DNA from: Kiritimatiellia bacterium
GTDB lineage: Bacteria; Verrucomicrobiota; Kiritimatiellia; UBA8416
DNA length: 6,395 nt
Assembly: GCA_007126175.1 (NCBI GenBank)
Contig: SLBU01000184.1
Location: forward strand, 1 to 6,395
Direction: 5' to 3'
In this document: piece by piece, positions 1-6,349 of the stretch
Position numbering within the stretch: position 1 is the first letter of the stretch
Layout: each line of letters starts with the position of its first letter
Position numbers and translations under genes: made by a program
Notes under the pieces: model-generated
The model's input: only the letters and a program-made list of their open reading frames with translations
What the model was told of the DNA's origin: nothing
Database searches by the model: none

Positions 1-413
1 CACGCTAAAAAGGGCAGCGGTAACCGGCGCTGCACATGACGCTGGATGTCGCTGCGGTCCACTTGACGTTCCAGCTCCAGCACTTGCGCGAGAGCATCGA
101 TTACCTCATCAATATGATCAATCGTACGCATCCAGGGGCCTTGTTGCCGCAGTTCTTCCGTGTAGAGAGCAATGCAATAGAGCGGCTGATTATCAGCAAG
201 CATCTCTCCATGACGGTCGAAGATACGTCCTCGTATCCCCGGCAAACGTACGCGCCGGATGCTTTGCCGATCAAGGCTCATGGCAAATTCATCCGCACGG
301 ATCACTTGAATCCGCCAAAGTTGTCCTGCCAGAAACACCAAGGCAAACAGCATAACCGCCAGCACAAGAAAAATGCGCATTCGTACGGTTTGGAGACGTT
401 CACGCGTTGACAT
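1..413 (-). CDS. mrdA: Penicillin-binding protein 2 (elongasome transpeptidase), N-terminal part, cut by window edge
   Basis: This is the first 137 codons of PBP2, the class B transpeptidase that crosslinks side-wall peptidoglycan with RodA and the Mre proteins. It is open at the window's left edge (bases 1-2 are an incomplete codon), so it has no stop here; the family is usually around 600 residues. The visible part has a short basic cytoplasmic tail (MSTRERLQTVRMR) and one membrane anchor at about residues 13-32. It then shows the class B PBP pedestal motif at 62-79, RGRIFDRHGE followed by MLADNQPLY. The window ends in RLPLPFLA, a stretch PBP2 proteins carry before the pedestal continues. 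The catalytic SxxK region lies outside. The ATG at 413 overlaps the end of mreD by 14 bases and has GGAGG six bases upstream, which favours it over the internal Met12. Identity follows from the motif and the mre context. PBP3/FtsI shares the fold but is unlikely next to mreD. Confidence 0.93.
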   Translation of the reverse strand, partial: MSTRERLQTVRMRIFLVLAVMLFALVFLAGQLWRIQVIRADEFAMSLDRQSIRRVRLPGIRGRIFDRHGEMLADNQPLYCIALYTEELRQQGPWMRTIDHIDEVIDALAQVLELERQVDRSDIQRHVQRRLPLPFLA

Positions 414-921
414 GCTGGTCCTCCTCGGTCGCAACCAGATCGAGAGCCCGATGCACACGCTGCAGCAGCAGACAGACCAGGGGGGTCAGCACACCACTGG
501 CGACCAGCGTGAAAAGCAGCTTTCCGCCCACCCGAATCGGGGAAAGACCGCGGTGCGCGTCCATCAGCAAAAGGCCCAACCCGAAAAGGCTGACCCCTGT
601 GCTCGTGACCATACCAAAGACGGCTGCGGTAATGCTCGCGTCGGGCACAATCTGTCTCCGAAAACGGTCAGCGAGAAACACTGTCAGTCCATAGGTAAAA
701 AGGGTTGTCCCTGGTTGTCCCAGACGGAAACCATCCACCAACAGCCCCCCCAATACCGCGGCGCAGCAAGCCGCAGGCAATTTCTGATGCAATGCATAAT
801 ACACCACCCAGGCACTTACCCATGGCAGATGCCCCCAGAGCCCGAACAACGGGATCGGCCCAAGCACCTCCAGTAAAAGCACCAATGGCGCAGACAATAG
901 TAATAAACCCCAGAAATACAC
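400..921 (-). CDS. mreD: Rod shape-determining membrane protein MreD
   Basis: MreD is a small polytopic inner-membrane protein of the elongasome that works with MreC, RodA and PBP2. The 173-residue product is in the normal size range. It is strongly hydrophobic, with about five or six membrane segments: roughly residues 2-25, 33-45, 50-66, 72-86, 96-121 and 132-155. The GLLVDGFRLGQPG stretch at 59-71, followed by a TLFTYGL segment, is the most family-like part, with the conserved Asp after the glycines. The C-terminus is a short charged cytoplasmic tail. The start is a GTG at 921 with TAGAGG upstream; that purine stretch overlaps the mreC stop codon (TAG, 931-933), leaving only 9 bases between the genes. 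MreD sequences diverge strongly, so the call rests on hydrophobicity, size and the mreC-mreD-mrdA order together. Confidence 0.93.
   Translation of the reverse strand: MYFWGLLLLSAPLVLLLEVLGPIPLFGLWGHLPWVSAWVVYYALHQKLPAACCAAVLGGLLVDGFRLGQPGTTLFTYGLTVFLADRFRRQIVPDASITAAVFGMVTSTGVSLFGLGLLLMDAHRGLSPIRVGGKLLFTLVASGVLTPLVCLLLQRVHRALDLVATEEDQHVNA
420..424 (-). promoter_or_regulatory. Ribosome binding site of mrdA, inside mreD
   Basis: The minus strand reads GGAGG here (cctcc on the plus strand), six bases before the ATG at 413. It lies within the last codons of mreD, so mrdA start selection is clear even though the genes overlap by 14 bases. The arrangement suggests translational coupling. Confidence 0.7.
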
Positions 922-927
922 GATTTT

Positions 928-933
928 CCTCTA
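928..933 (-). promoter_or_regulatory. Ribosome binding site of mreD overlapping the mreC stop codon
   Basis: The minus strand reads TAGAGG, followed by AAAATCG and the GTG start at 921. The first three bases are the stop codon of mreC. A ribosome terminating on mreC would sit on the mreD initiation region, which supports the GTG start and coupled translation. Confidence 0.6.
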
Positions 934-1824
934 CTCCAAAACTACAAAAACATGCCGCAAAGCACGCAGATCGGCAAACAGTTGCACTTCGGCCTGCTGA
1001 TACAGGCCACTCTCATGCAGACGAACCCTGACCACCTGCCCAACCGGTAACCCCTCCGGAAAGACATGTCCCAACCCAGAAGTCACAACCCGATCGCCTG
1101 TCACAATTTCATGTGTGGCGGGTAAATAGCGAATTTCCGCCGGGCGGGCAGAAGCAAGCAGCTCTATGCTGCCTTTTCCCCCCGTGCGCACGCCAGTCCC
1201 TTGCATCAAGCCAAACGCCCGATTCCGATCAATCTTGGCGCTTAACTTACTGTTGGGATCCGTAATCAGAAGGACTTCACTGCTGCGTGCGGCCACATCC
1301 ATGGTACGACCGATAATGCCGTCAGATGCCATTACCGCCATATCCGGCAGCACTCCATCACGGTGTCCCTTATTGATGCGAATCGTCTGCCACCAGCCCC
1401 CCAGATCACCACGGGCCGTGACCTCCGCCAACAGCAACCGCCGCGGCGAAAGAATGGCAAACCCGAGTTGATCGCGCAACGCCTCATTCTCCAGACGGAT
1501 CTGCTCCAGCTCATGAATACGATACTCGCGTTCTGCCAGCGCCTGCGCTAATCGCTCATTTTCGGAAACCAAATGGGCCTTTTCACCGATGGTTCCCACG
1601 ATGCTCGAAGCGCGGCGCAAACCGCTCACAAGTGTCGTCTCAAAGGGATAAAGCAGATCGCGCACGGCACCGCGCACCCGACGCGCACCACGCGTGGGCA
1701 GGTTCAATAGTATCAGCACCAGCAGTGCCAATAGACCAAAATATATTCGCTTTTCTCTCAACGCAAGCATTCCCGAGCAAGCCACTCTCAAGGAGAGCCG
1801 CTTGTCCTCATCAGGAAGCAACAC
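931..1824 (-). CDS. mreC: Rod shape-determining protein MreC
   Basis: MreC is the bitopic elongasome scaffold that links MreB and MreD to PBP2 on the outer side of the membrane. As listed the product is 297 residues. There is a basic N-terminal tail, one membrane segment at about 27-43 (IYFGLLALLVLILLNLP), and a coiled coil at about 78-121 rich in Glu, Leu and Arg. The periplasmic beta domain runs from about 130 to the end. Recognisable family stretches are INKGHRDGV (150-158), DGIIGRT (168-174), SSEVLLITDPNSKLSA (181-196) and GDRVVTSGLGHVFPEGLPVG (243-262). The start is uncertain. GTG at 1824 lies 15 bases after the mreB stop but has no good Shine-Dalgarno. The ATG at 1770 (codon 19) would give a more typical 279-residue MreC, also without a well-spaced Shine-Dalgarno. 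The function call does not depend on this. Confidence 0.95.
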   Translation of the reverse strand: MLLPDEDKRLSLRVACSGMLALREKRIYFGLLALLVLILLNLPTRGARRVRGAVRDLLYPFETTLVSGLRRASSIVGTIGEKAHLVSENERLAQALAEREYRIHELEQIRLENEALRDQLGFAILSPRRLLLAEVTARGDLGGWWQTIRINKGHRDGVLPDMAVMASDGIIGRTMDVAARSSEVLLITDPNSKLSAKIDRNRAFGLMQGTGVRTGGKGSIELLASARPAEIRYLPATHEIVTGDRVVTSGLGHVFPEGLPVGQVVRVRLHESGLYQQAEVQLFADLRALRHVFVVLE

Positions 1825-1839
1825 GTAGGAATACCCAGA

Positions 1840-2859
1840 TTAACTGCTTGTACGCCGCAAGAAATGGAGTTCATTCAGCACAACGCCTGTACCTTCGGCC
1901 ACAGCACTGAGAGCATCATCAGCAATGTGCACGGGCAGACCCGTCTGCTCAGCAATCAACTTATCAATTCCACGCAACAAAGCACCCCCCCCGGCCAGCA
2001 CCATCCCTCGGTCCACAAGATCTGCCGACAATTCAGGGGGGCAACGTTCCAACGTCACCCGTACGGCGTCTATAATCGACGACACCGGCTCCTGCAATGC
2101 CTCACGGATCTCTTCGGACGTAATCGTCAGCGTCTTGGGCAGCCCCGCCACAAGATCACGCCCCTTTACCTCGATGCTGGATTCCTCGTCCGTCGGATAA
2201 GCTGACCCCATGGTCATCTTGATCTCCTCGGCCGTGCGCTCCCCTATCATCAAATTGTATACCCGTTTCATATACTGGACGATACATTCGTCCATCTCAT
2301 CCCCACCAACGCGAACCGTCCGGCTGAAGACGATTCCCGCTAAGGATATCAAGGCCACTTCGGTCGTGCCGCCCCCAATATCCACTACCATATTACCAGC
2401 CGGCTCGTGCACCGGCAAACCAACCCCGATCGCGGCAGCCATCGGCTCCTCAATCAGAAATACTTCCCGCGCACCCGCATGCGTCGCCGAATCCTTCACC
2501 GCGCGCTTCTCCACTTCCGTAATGTCACTCGGAACCGCAATCACGATCCGCGGGCGAACCATCTTACGATGGCGTTGAATCTTCTTGATAAAATACCGGA
2601 GCATTGCCTCGGTAATTTCGAAATCGGCAATCACACCCGCTTTCATCGGCCGGATTGCCACGATATTTCCTGGCGTTCGGCCCAGCATACGCTTGGCGTC
2701 ATCCCCCACGGCAAGCACGCGTTTGGTTCCCTCTTGAATGGCGACAACCGACGGCTCGCGCAGCACAATACCGCGATCCTTGACATAGACCAGCGTGTTC
2801 GCCGTGCCTAGATCGATCCCAATGTCATTCGAAAACAAACTTGCAAAACTGCTCCACAT
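1840..2859 (-). CDS. mreB: Rod shape-determining actin homologue MreB
   Basis: MreB is the bacterial actin that forms membrane-bound antiparallel filaments and orients the cell-wall elongation machinery. The 339-residue length is normal and the product is complete. The N-terminus [11 protein letters not shown] is an amphipathic membrane-binding segment of the type seen in Gram-negative MreBs. The actin-fold nucleotide motifs are all present: phosphate 1 [12 protein letters not shown] (14-25), the [10 protein letters not shown] stretch with the presumed catalytic Glu (136-145), phosphate 2 [10 protein letters not shown] (160-169) and the adenosine motif [13 protein letters not shown] (285-297). 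The late segment [12 protein letters not shown] (314-325) is a slightly variant form of the usual DDP-x-x-CVA-x-GTG. The ATG at 2859 follows GGAGGGAG by seven bases. It is first in the operon, 15 bases before mreC, and diverges from the ACT-domain gene across 174 bases. Other MreB paralogues such as Mbl are less likely given the adjacent mreC and mreD. Confidence 0.98.
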   Translation of the reverse strand: MWSSFASLFSNDIGIDLGTANTLVYVKDRGIVLREPSVVAIQEGTKRVLAVGDDAKRMLGRTPGNIVAIRPMKAGVIADFEITEAMLRYFIKKIQRHRKMVRPRIVIAVPSDITEVEKRAVKDSATHAGAREVFLIEEPMAAAIGVGLPVHEPAGNMVVDIGGGTTEVALISLAGIVFSRTVRVGGDEMDECIVQYMKRVYNLMIGERTAEEIKMTMGSAYPTDEESSIEVKGRDLVAGLPKTLTITSEEIREALQEPVSSIIDAVRVTLERCPPELSADLVDRGMVLAGGGALLRGIDKLIAEQTGLPVHIADDALSAVAEGTGVVLNELHFLRRTSS

Positions 2860-2866
2860 TGGCAGT

Positions 2867-2874
2867 CTCCCTCC
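2867..2874 (-). promoter_or_regulatory. Strong ribosome binding site of mreB
   Basis: The minus strand reads GGAGGGAG seven bases before the ATG at 2859. It is the strongest Shine-Dalgarno in the window at a proper distance from a start and fixes the mreB start. Confidence 0.75.
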
Positions 2875-2915
2875 AAAAAAGTCCCTAAAATCTTACTCCT
2901 CCAGGAAAACACTGA

Positions 2916-2944
2916 ACTGTGCGGCGGATACGCCTTACAGTCAA
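2916..2944 (-). promoter_or_regulatory. Possible promoter of the mre operon
   Basis: The minus strand has TTGACT (plus 2939-2944) as a -35 candidate. Seventeen bases further is CACAGT (plus 2916-2921), a weak -10 that keeps only three of six consensus bases. If used, transcription would start near 2909 and leave a leader of about 50 bases before mreB. The -35 is good and the -10 poor, so either an activator or another sigma factor could be involved, or the promoter is elsewhere. Confidence 0.25.
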
Positions 2945-2964
2945 GAGCATTTCGCAACCACGCC

Positions 2965-2977
2965 AAAATAAAAAAAA
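2965..2977. promoter_or_regulatory. A-rich tract between the divergent promoters, possible UP element
   Basis: Thirteen bases are all A on the plus strand except one T at 2969. The tract lies about 54-66 bases upstream of the start predicted for the plus-strand promoter and about 56-68 upstream of that for the minus-strand one. It could serve as an UP-like or DNA-bending element for both. This is inferred from position and composition only. Confidence 0.3.
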
Positions 2978-2995
2978 CGCGGGTGCGGCAAATCA

Positions 2996-3024
2996 TTGAC
3001 TTGGGTATCGGCTTCCAGTAGTTT
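2996..3024 (+). promoter_or_regulatory. Candidate sigma-70 promoter of the ACT-UPF0210-AICARFT operon
   Basis: TTGACT (2996-3001) and TAGTTT (3019-3024) are separated by exactly 17 bases. The -35 matches five of six consensus bases, and the -10 keeps the most important TA...T positions. Transcription would begin near 3031, only about three bases before the ATG at 3034. That would make an essentially leaderless message, which agrees with the lack of a Shine-Dalgarno there. Confidence 0.45.
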
Positions 3025-3033
3025 GCTGCGCTT

Positions 3034-3633
3034 ATGGAAAGTGCATTCACACGTTACGTCATATCCGTTCTGATCGCGGATCGTCCGGGCATTCTGCGAG
3101 ACGTCACCTCGGCCGTGACCGACCTAGGTGCGAATATCGATGGTATCCGTCAAACGGTTGTGGCAGGTTATTTCACGGTCATGCTCACGGCCACCCTGCC
3201 GGCTGGCATTTCGGCCAGCGACGTGCAGCAGCGCATGCTCCGATCGTTTCGCATTGGGGATGCCAGCGTCACTGTGGTCCCCTACGACGTTAACAAGGTT
3301 ACCAAAGCAGCAACCGGCGAACGCTACATGGTGACCCTCACCGGGGATGACCAAACCGGCATTCTGCAGGCAGTAACCTCCTTTTTTGCCGATCGCAAAA
3401 TCAACATTGAAGACTGGAATGTGGAGTTCAATGGCGCTCATATCACCCACGTCGGGCAGATTTCAGTGCCCGATCTCCTCGATATCAAGCAAGTGCAAAT
3501 CGAGCTCCGCCACTTGGCCCAGAAGCTCAACTTAAAAGCGGGGCTCCAGCACGAGTTCATCTTCCGGGCCATCAGTGAAGTGGGCCCCATACGCAACTTA
3601 CTGGACCCCCATCAGGCAGGAATACAACGATGA
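3034..3633 (+). CDS. Tandem ACT-domain protein (GcvR / UPF0237-like), probable regulator or partner of the UPF0210 protein
   Basis: The 199-residue protein has two ACT domains, the small ligand-binding regulatory fold. Domain 1 spans about residues 7-82 and starts YVISVLIADRPGILRDV. Domain 2 spans about 97-168 and starts YMVTLTGDDQTGILQAV. Each carries the typical D-x-x-G-I turn (16-20 and 106-110) before the first helix. The tail LQHEFIFRAI (171-180) resembles the QHEDIF segment that ends single-domain UPF0237 proteins, so domain 2 is probably the UPF0237 equivalent and domain 1 an addition. No catalytic domain, signal peptide or membrane segment is present, so it is likely cytosolic. The ATG at 3034 is the only start after an in-frame stop at 3019-3021; no Shine-Dalgarno precedes it. 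Its stop overlaps the next ATG (ATGA). The ligand is unknown: an amino acid, or a formyl-folate-related compound by analogy with GcvR or PurU, is only a guess. Confidence 0.88.
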   Translation: MESAFTRYVISVLIADRPGILRDVTSAVTDLGANIDGIRQTVVAGYFTVMLTATLPAGISASDVQQRMLRSFRIGDASVTVVPYDVNKVTKAATGERYMVTLTGDDQTGILQAVTSFFADRKINIEDWNVEFNGAHITHVGQISVPDLLDIKQVQIELRHLAQKLNLKAGLQHEFIFRAISEVGPIRNLLDPHQAGIQR

Positions 3634-5003
3634 TCAATACCCAAGATGTACTCAGCACGGTACGCATGCTGGAAGAAGAAAATCTGGATGTGCGTACCGT
3701 CACCATGGGAATCAACCTTACAGACTGTGCCGGCCCCGTGATGCAGACCGTCTGTGACAATGTCTACGACAAAATCTGCCACAAGGCAGCCAACCTCGTG
3801 CGCGTATGCGATGAGCTCTCGGCACGCTACGGGGTACCCGTCGTAAACAAGCGCCTGGCCATTTCGCCAGCCAGCCTCCTGCTGGGCGGGCACAACCACA
3901 AGGGGGCCGTGGCACTTGCCAAAGCACTCGATCGGGCAGCGGCCGAAGTGCGCGTGGACCTGATCGGCGGCTTTACGGCCCTTGTCCACAAGGGCATCAT
4001 TCCGGGCGAACAGTTGCTCATCGAGGCACTCCCCGAGGCCCTCAGCGTGACCCAACGCGTCTGTGCCTCCCTGAGCGTCGGCTCGACCAAGGCCGGCATG
4101 AATGTGGATGCCATCCAGTTGATCTCCAAAATCATTCTGCGTATTGCCCAGGAATCCGCCGAATGCTATGGGTTTGCTGCGGCAAAGCTTGTCGTATTTG
4201 TGAATATTCCTGAGGATAACCCCTTCATGGCAGGTGCCTACCTAGGGGCTGGCGAGCCCGAGACCGTGATCAATGTCGGGGTCAGCGGCCCCGGCGTGGT
4301 CAAACGTGCTGTCGAACGTCTGATCGAGGCCCGCCCCCGCGCAACACTCGATGAAATTGCCGATGAAATCAAGCATACGGCCTTTCGTGTAACGCGTACC
4401 GGCGAACTCATCGGGCGCGACGTTGCCGCACGGCTATCGGTACCTTTTGGTGTTGTCGATCTTTCGCTGGCTCCCACCCCTCGCATCGGGGACAGTATTG
4501 GTGAAATCTACCAGACCATGGGCATCACGAAACTCGGGGCCCCCGGAACAACCGCCGCAGTCGCCATGCTCAACGATGCGGTCAAAAAGGGCGGCTCCTT
4601 TGCGTCCAGCTCGGTCGGCGGGCTCTCCGGGGCATTTATTCCTGTAATGGAAGACCACGCATTAGCCAAGGCCGTCAAGGATGGTACCCTCACATTGGAA
4701 AAACTCGAAGCCATGACGGCGGTCTGTTCCGTCGGGCTCGACATGATTCTGTTGCCCGGGGATATCGCTTGGACCACCATCTGCGGCATGATCATGGATG
4801 AGGCCGCCATCGGCATCATCAACCGCAAAACCACCGCATTACGCCTGATCCCCGTGCCCGGCAAAAAACATGGTGACTTCGTCGATTATGGCGGTCTTTT
4901 CGGATCTGGCACCATCACCAATGTGGCCTGTCCGGATGGCAACGAGACATTTGTAGAGCGCGGCGGGCATGTTCCCGCCCCGATTCAGAGCCTGAACAAT
5001 TAA
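3630..5003 (+). CDS. UPF0210 / DUF711 'PFL family' protein of unknown function
   Basis: The 457-residue, full-length protein belongs to the UPF0210 (DUF711) family. Family members are about 450 residues and are annotated 'PFL family' because of structural similarity to pyruvate formate-lyase; the reaction is not known. Family-like stretches are INLTDC (28-33), NVYDKI (44-49), ISPASLL (78-84), GGFTALVHKG (113-122), SVGSTKAGMNVDAI (149-162), KLGAPGTTAAVAMLNDAVKK (301-320), SSVGGLSGAFIPVMED (327-342), LPGDIAW (375-381), DEAAIGIINRKTTALRLIPV (390-409) and VDYGGLFG (418-425), ending RGGHVPAPIQS. I see no glycyl-radical motif of the RVxGY type, so it should not be called a glycyl radical enzyme. 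Nine cysteines are present, including C33, C42, C145 and C366, but no metal-binding cluster stands out. The start overlaps the ACT gene stop by 4 bases, with AGGA eight bases upstream, so the two are translationally coupled and probably interact. It is predicted to be cytosolic. Confidence 0.93.
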   Translation: MINTQDVLSTVRMLEEENLDVRTVTMGINLTDCAGPVMQTVCDNVYDKICHKAANLVRVCDELSARYGVPVVNKRLAISPASLLLGGHNHKGAVALAKALDRAAAEVRVDLIGGFTALVHKGIIPGEQLLIEALPEALSVTQRVCASLSVGSTKAGMNVDAIQLISKIILRIAQESAECYGFAAAKLVVFVNIPEDNPFMAGAYLGAGEPETVINVGVSGPGVVKRAVERLIEARPRATLDEIADEIKHTAFRVTRTGELIGRDVAARLSVPFGVVDLSLAPTPRIGDSIGEIYQTMGITKLGAPGTTAAVAMLNDAVKKGGSFASSSVGGLSGAFIPVMEDHALAKAVKDGTLTLEKLEAMTAVCSVGLDMILLPGDIAWTTICGMIMDEAAIGIINRKTTALRLIPVPGKKHGDFVDYGGLFGSGTITNVACPDGNETFVERGGHVPAPIQSLNN

Positions 5004-5010
5004 CGACTGC

Positions 5011-5016
5011 AAGGAG
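5011..5016 (+). promoter_or_regulatory. Ribosome binding site of the AICAR transformylase gene
   Basis: AAGGAG stands six bases before the ATG at 5023, in the 19-base gap after the UPF0210 stop codon. It supports this start and separate re-initiation within the same transcript. Confidence 0.7.
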
Positions 5017-5022
5017 CACCAC

Positions 5023-6279
5023 ATGTCAACGACTGACCTCAAGGCGGCCTACCGCACCATCATGGATGATCACTTCCCGCCCCGCATGGAAATCTGTTTC
5101 ATCGAGGCAGACGACTCCCGCCAAACGCTCTGCTATGAAAAAGGCACCTGGACGATCGATGGTGTGGAAAAAGGATTGCGCTACGGCGAAAACCCCGGGC
5201 AGGAAGCCGCCCTATACCGTCTCGTAAACGGCAACCTGACACTCGGCGACGTTTCCGCCATTCAATCCGGGCGCTATCTGGCCTCGAATGTGGAATTACT
5301 CCAGTCCGGCAAGCATCCCGGCAAGACCAACATCACCGATGCCGACAATGCACTCAATATCCTGCGATACCTGATGGACACCCCTTGCGCTGTGATCGTC
5401 AAGCATAACAACCCCTGTGGGGTAGCCAAGGGAACCAGCCTCGCGGAAGCCTACAACAAGGCCAACATGGCCGATCGCCTGGCAGCCTTTGGCGGAGCCA
5501 TCGCCCTGAATCGACCCTGCGATATCGAAACCGCCAAGCTGATTGCCGAAAATTACGCCGAGGTCGTTGTGGCCCCCGAATTCGAGGCGGGCGTCATGGA
5601 CCTCTTCGGCCAGAAGAAAAACCTGCGGGTCATGCGGATCGATAACATGGCGCGCCTGCAAGAATTTGCAGCAACACGCTTTGTCGACTTCAAATCCCTG
5701 ATCGATGGTGGTCTGGTTGCGCAATGGTCCTTCCAACCCCAGGCGCGTCGCCCGTCCGATCTCATGCTGGCAGCCGTGGAATACAAAGGCCAGACCTACC
5801 AGGTGCAGCGCGAGCCCACCGAACAGGAACGCGATGACATGATATTTGGCTGGCTCGTGGAGGCAGGCGTCACCAGCAATTCCGTGCTCTACATCAAAAA
5901 CGGTGTGACGGTCGGCATCGGAACGGGTGAACAAGATCGCGTCGGCGTCGCACAAATTGCACGTGATAAAGCCTACACGAAACTTGCCGACCGGATCTGC
6001 TGGGAACAACATAGCATACCGTTTAACAATCTGGAAGATGCTGCCGCACGTGCCGTCATTCTGGATGCCGTCAAAGCACAAAACGGCGGACTTACCGGAT
6101 CCTGCATGGTATCCGATGCTTTTTTCCCCTTCCGCGACGGCATCGAAGTGGGCCTCAAAGAGGGCGTAACCGCCGTGGTACAGCCCGGCGGGTCCCTCCG
6201 CGATTACGAGGTGATCGAGGCCTGCAACGAATACAATGCCGCCATGTGTTTTACCGCTCAGCGCAGCTTCAAACACTAG
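5023..6279 (+). CDS. purH: Stand-alone AICAR transformylase (PurH-like, no IMP cyclohydrolase domain)
   Basis: The enzyme transfers a formyl group from 10-formyl-tetrahydrofolate to AICAR to make FAICAR, the penultimate step of purine synthesis. Of 418 residues, nearly all correspond to the transformylase half of bifunctional PurH (usually 510-590 residues). The N-terminal cyclohydrolase (MGS-like) domain is absent, replaced by about 50 residues (DLKAAYRTIMDDHFPPRMEI and following). Visible motifs are LRYGENPGQ (52-60), the catalytic KHNNPCG with K127 and H128 (127-133), AFGGAIALN (155-163), SNSVLYIKNG then VGIGTGEQDR (285-306), SDAFFPFRDGIE (364-375), QPGGSLRD (387-394) and a terminal FTAQRSFKH ending in the family's C-terminal His. 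Gly59 replaces the His of the common GxNPHQ form. A separate IMP cyclohydrolase must be encoded elsewhere. It is third in the operon, 19 bases after UPF0210, with AAGGAG before the ATG. Transfer activity is inferred from conserved residues. Confidence 0.93.
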   Translation: MSTTDLKAAYRTIMDDHFPPRMEICFIEADDSRQTLCYEKGTWTIDGVEKGLRYGENPGQEAALYRLVNGNLTLGDVSAIQSGRYLASNVELLQSGKHPGKTNITDADNALNILRYLMDTPCAVIVKHNNPCGVAKGTSLAEAYNKANMADRLAAFGGAIALNRPCDIETAKLIAENYAEVVVAPEFEAGVMDLFGQKKNLRVMRIDNMARLQEFAATRFVDFKSLIDGGLVAQWSFQPQARRPSDLMLAAVEYKGQTYQVQREPTEQERDDMIFGWLVEAGVTSNSVLYIKNGVTVGIGTGEQDRVGVAQIARDKAYTKLADRICWEQHSIPFNNLEDAAARAVILDAVKAQNGGLTGSCMVSDAFFPFRDGIEVGLKEGVTAVVQPGGSLRDYEVIEACNEYNAAMCFTAQRSFKH

Positions 6280-6349
6280 CCAAAAATATTTGAAATTAGT
6301 TTCCGTGTGAAGCGGTGTTTTGCTGTTTAGCGTTTTCTGTGGTGCGAGT
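6280..6349. other. Intergenic tail after the AICAR transformylase gene, no terminator seen
   Basis: The first bases are AT-rich (caaaaatatttgaaatta), including the palindrome AAATATTT at 6284-6291. I find no GC-rich hairpin followed by a T run on the plus strand, and no start codon with a convincing ribosome site. The operon may end by a factor-dependent terminator or beyond the window. Confidence 0.4.

Noticed and set aside
36..410. 124-codon plus-strand frame opposite mrdA
   Set aside because: The minus strand here encodes the conserved PBP2 N-terminus with a good ribosome site; the plus frame has no family features.
373..876. 167-codon plus-strand frame opposite mreD
   Set aside because: The Gln/Arg/His-rich product is what antisense of a Leu/Val-rich membrane protein gives; mreD on the other strand is well supported.
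2923..2934. Small inverted repeat GGCG-GATA-CGCC upstream of mreB
   Set aside because: Four-base arms are too short to call an operator or terminator, and no T run follows on either strand.
2808..3050. 80-codon minus-strand frame across the intergenic region into mreB
   Set aside because: It overlaps the mreB start in another frame, has no ribosome site at its start and no recognisable motif.
3612..4055. 147-codon minus-strand frame opposite the UPF0210 gene
   Set aside because: Composition (many Cys and His) and position fit a shadow of the conserved plus-strand gene; no domain or ribosome site seen.
3630..5003. Idea that the UPF0210 'PFL family' protein is an active glycyl radical enzyme with a neighbouring activase
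   Set aside because: There is no RVxGY-type glycyl-radical motif near the C-terminus and no radical SAM activase in the window.
5296..6276. 326-codon open frame on the minus strand, opposite the AICAR transformylase gene
   Set aside because: It lies wholly antisense to a gene with clear catalytic motifs, its product shows no recognisable family, and GC-biased codons of the real gene explain the lack of stops.
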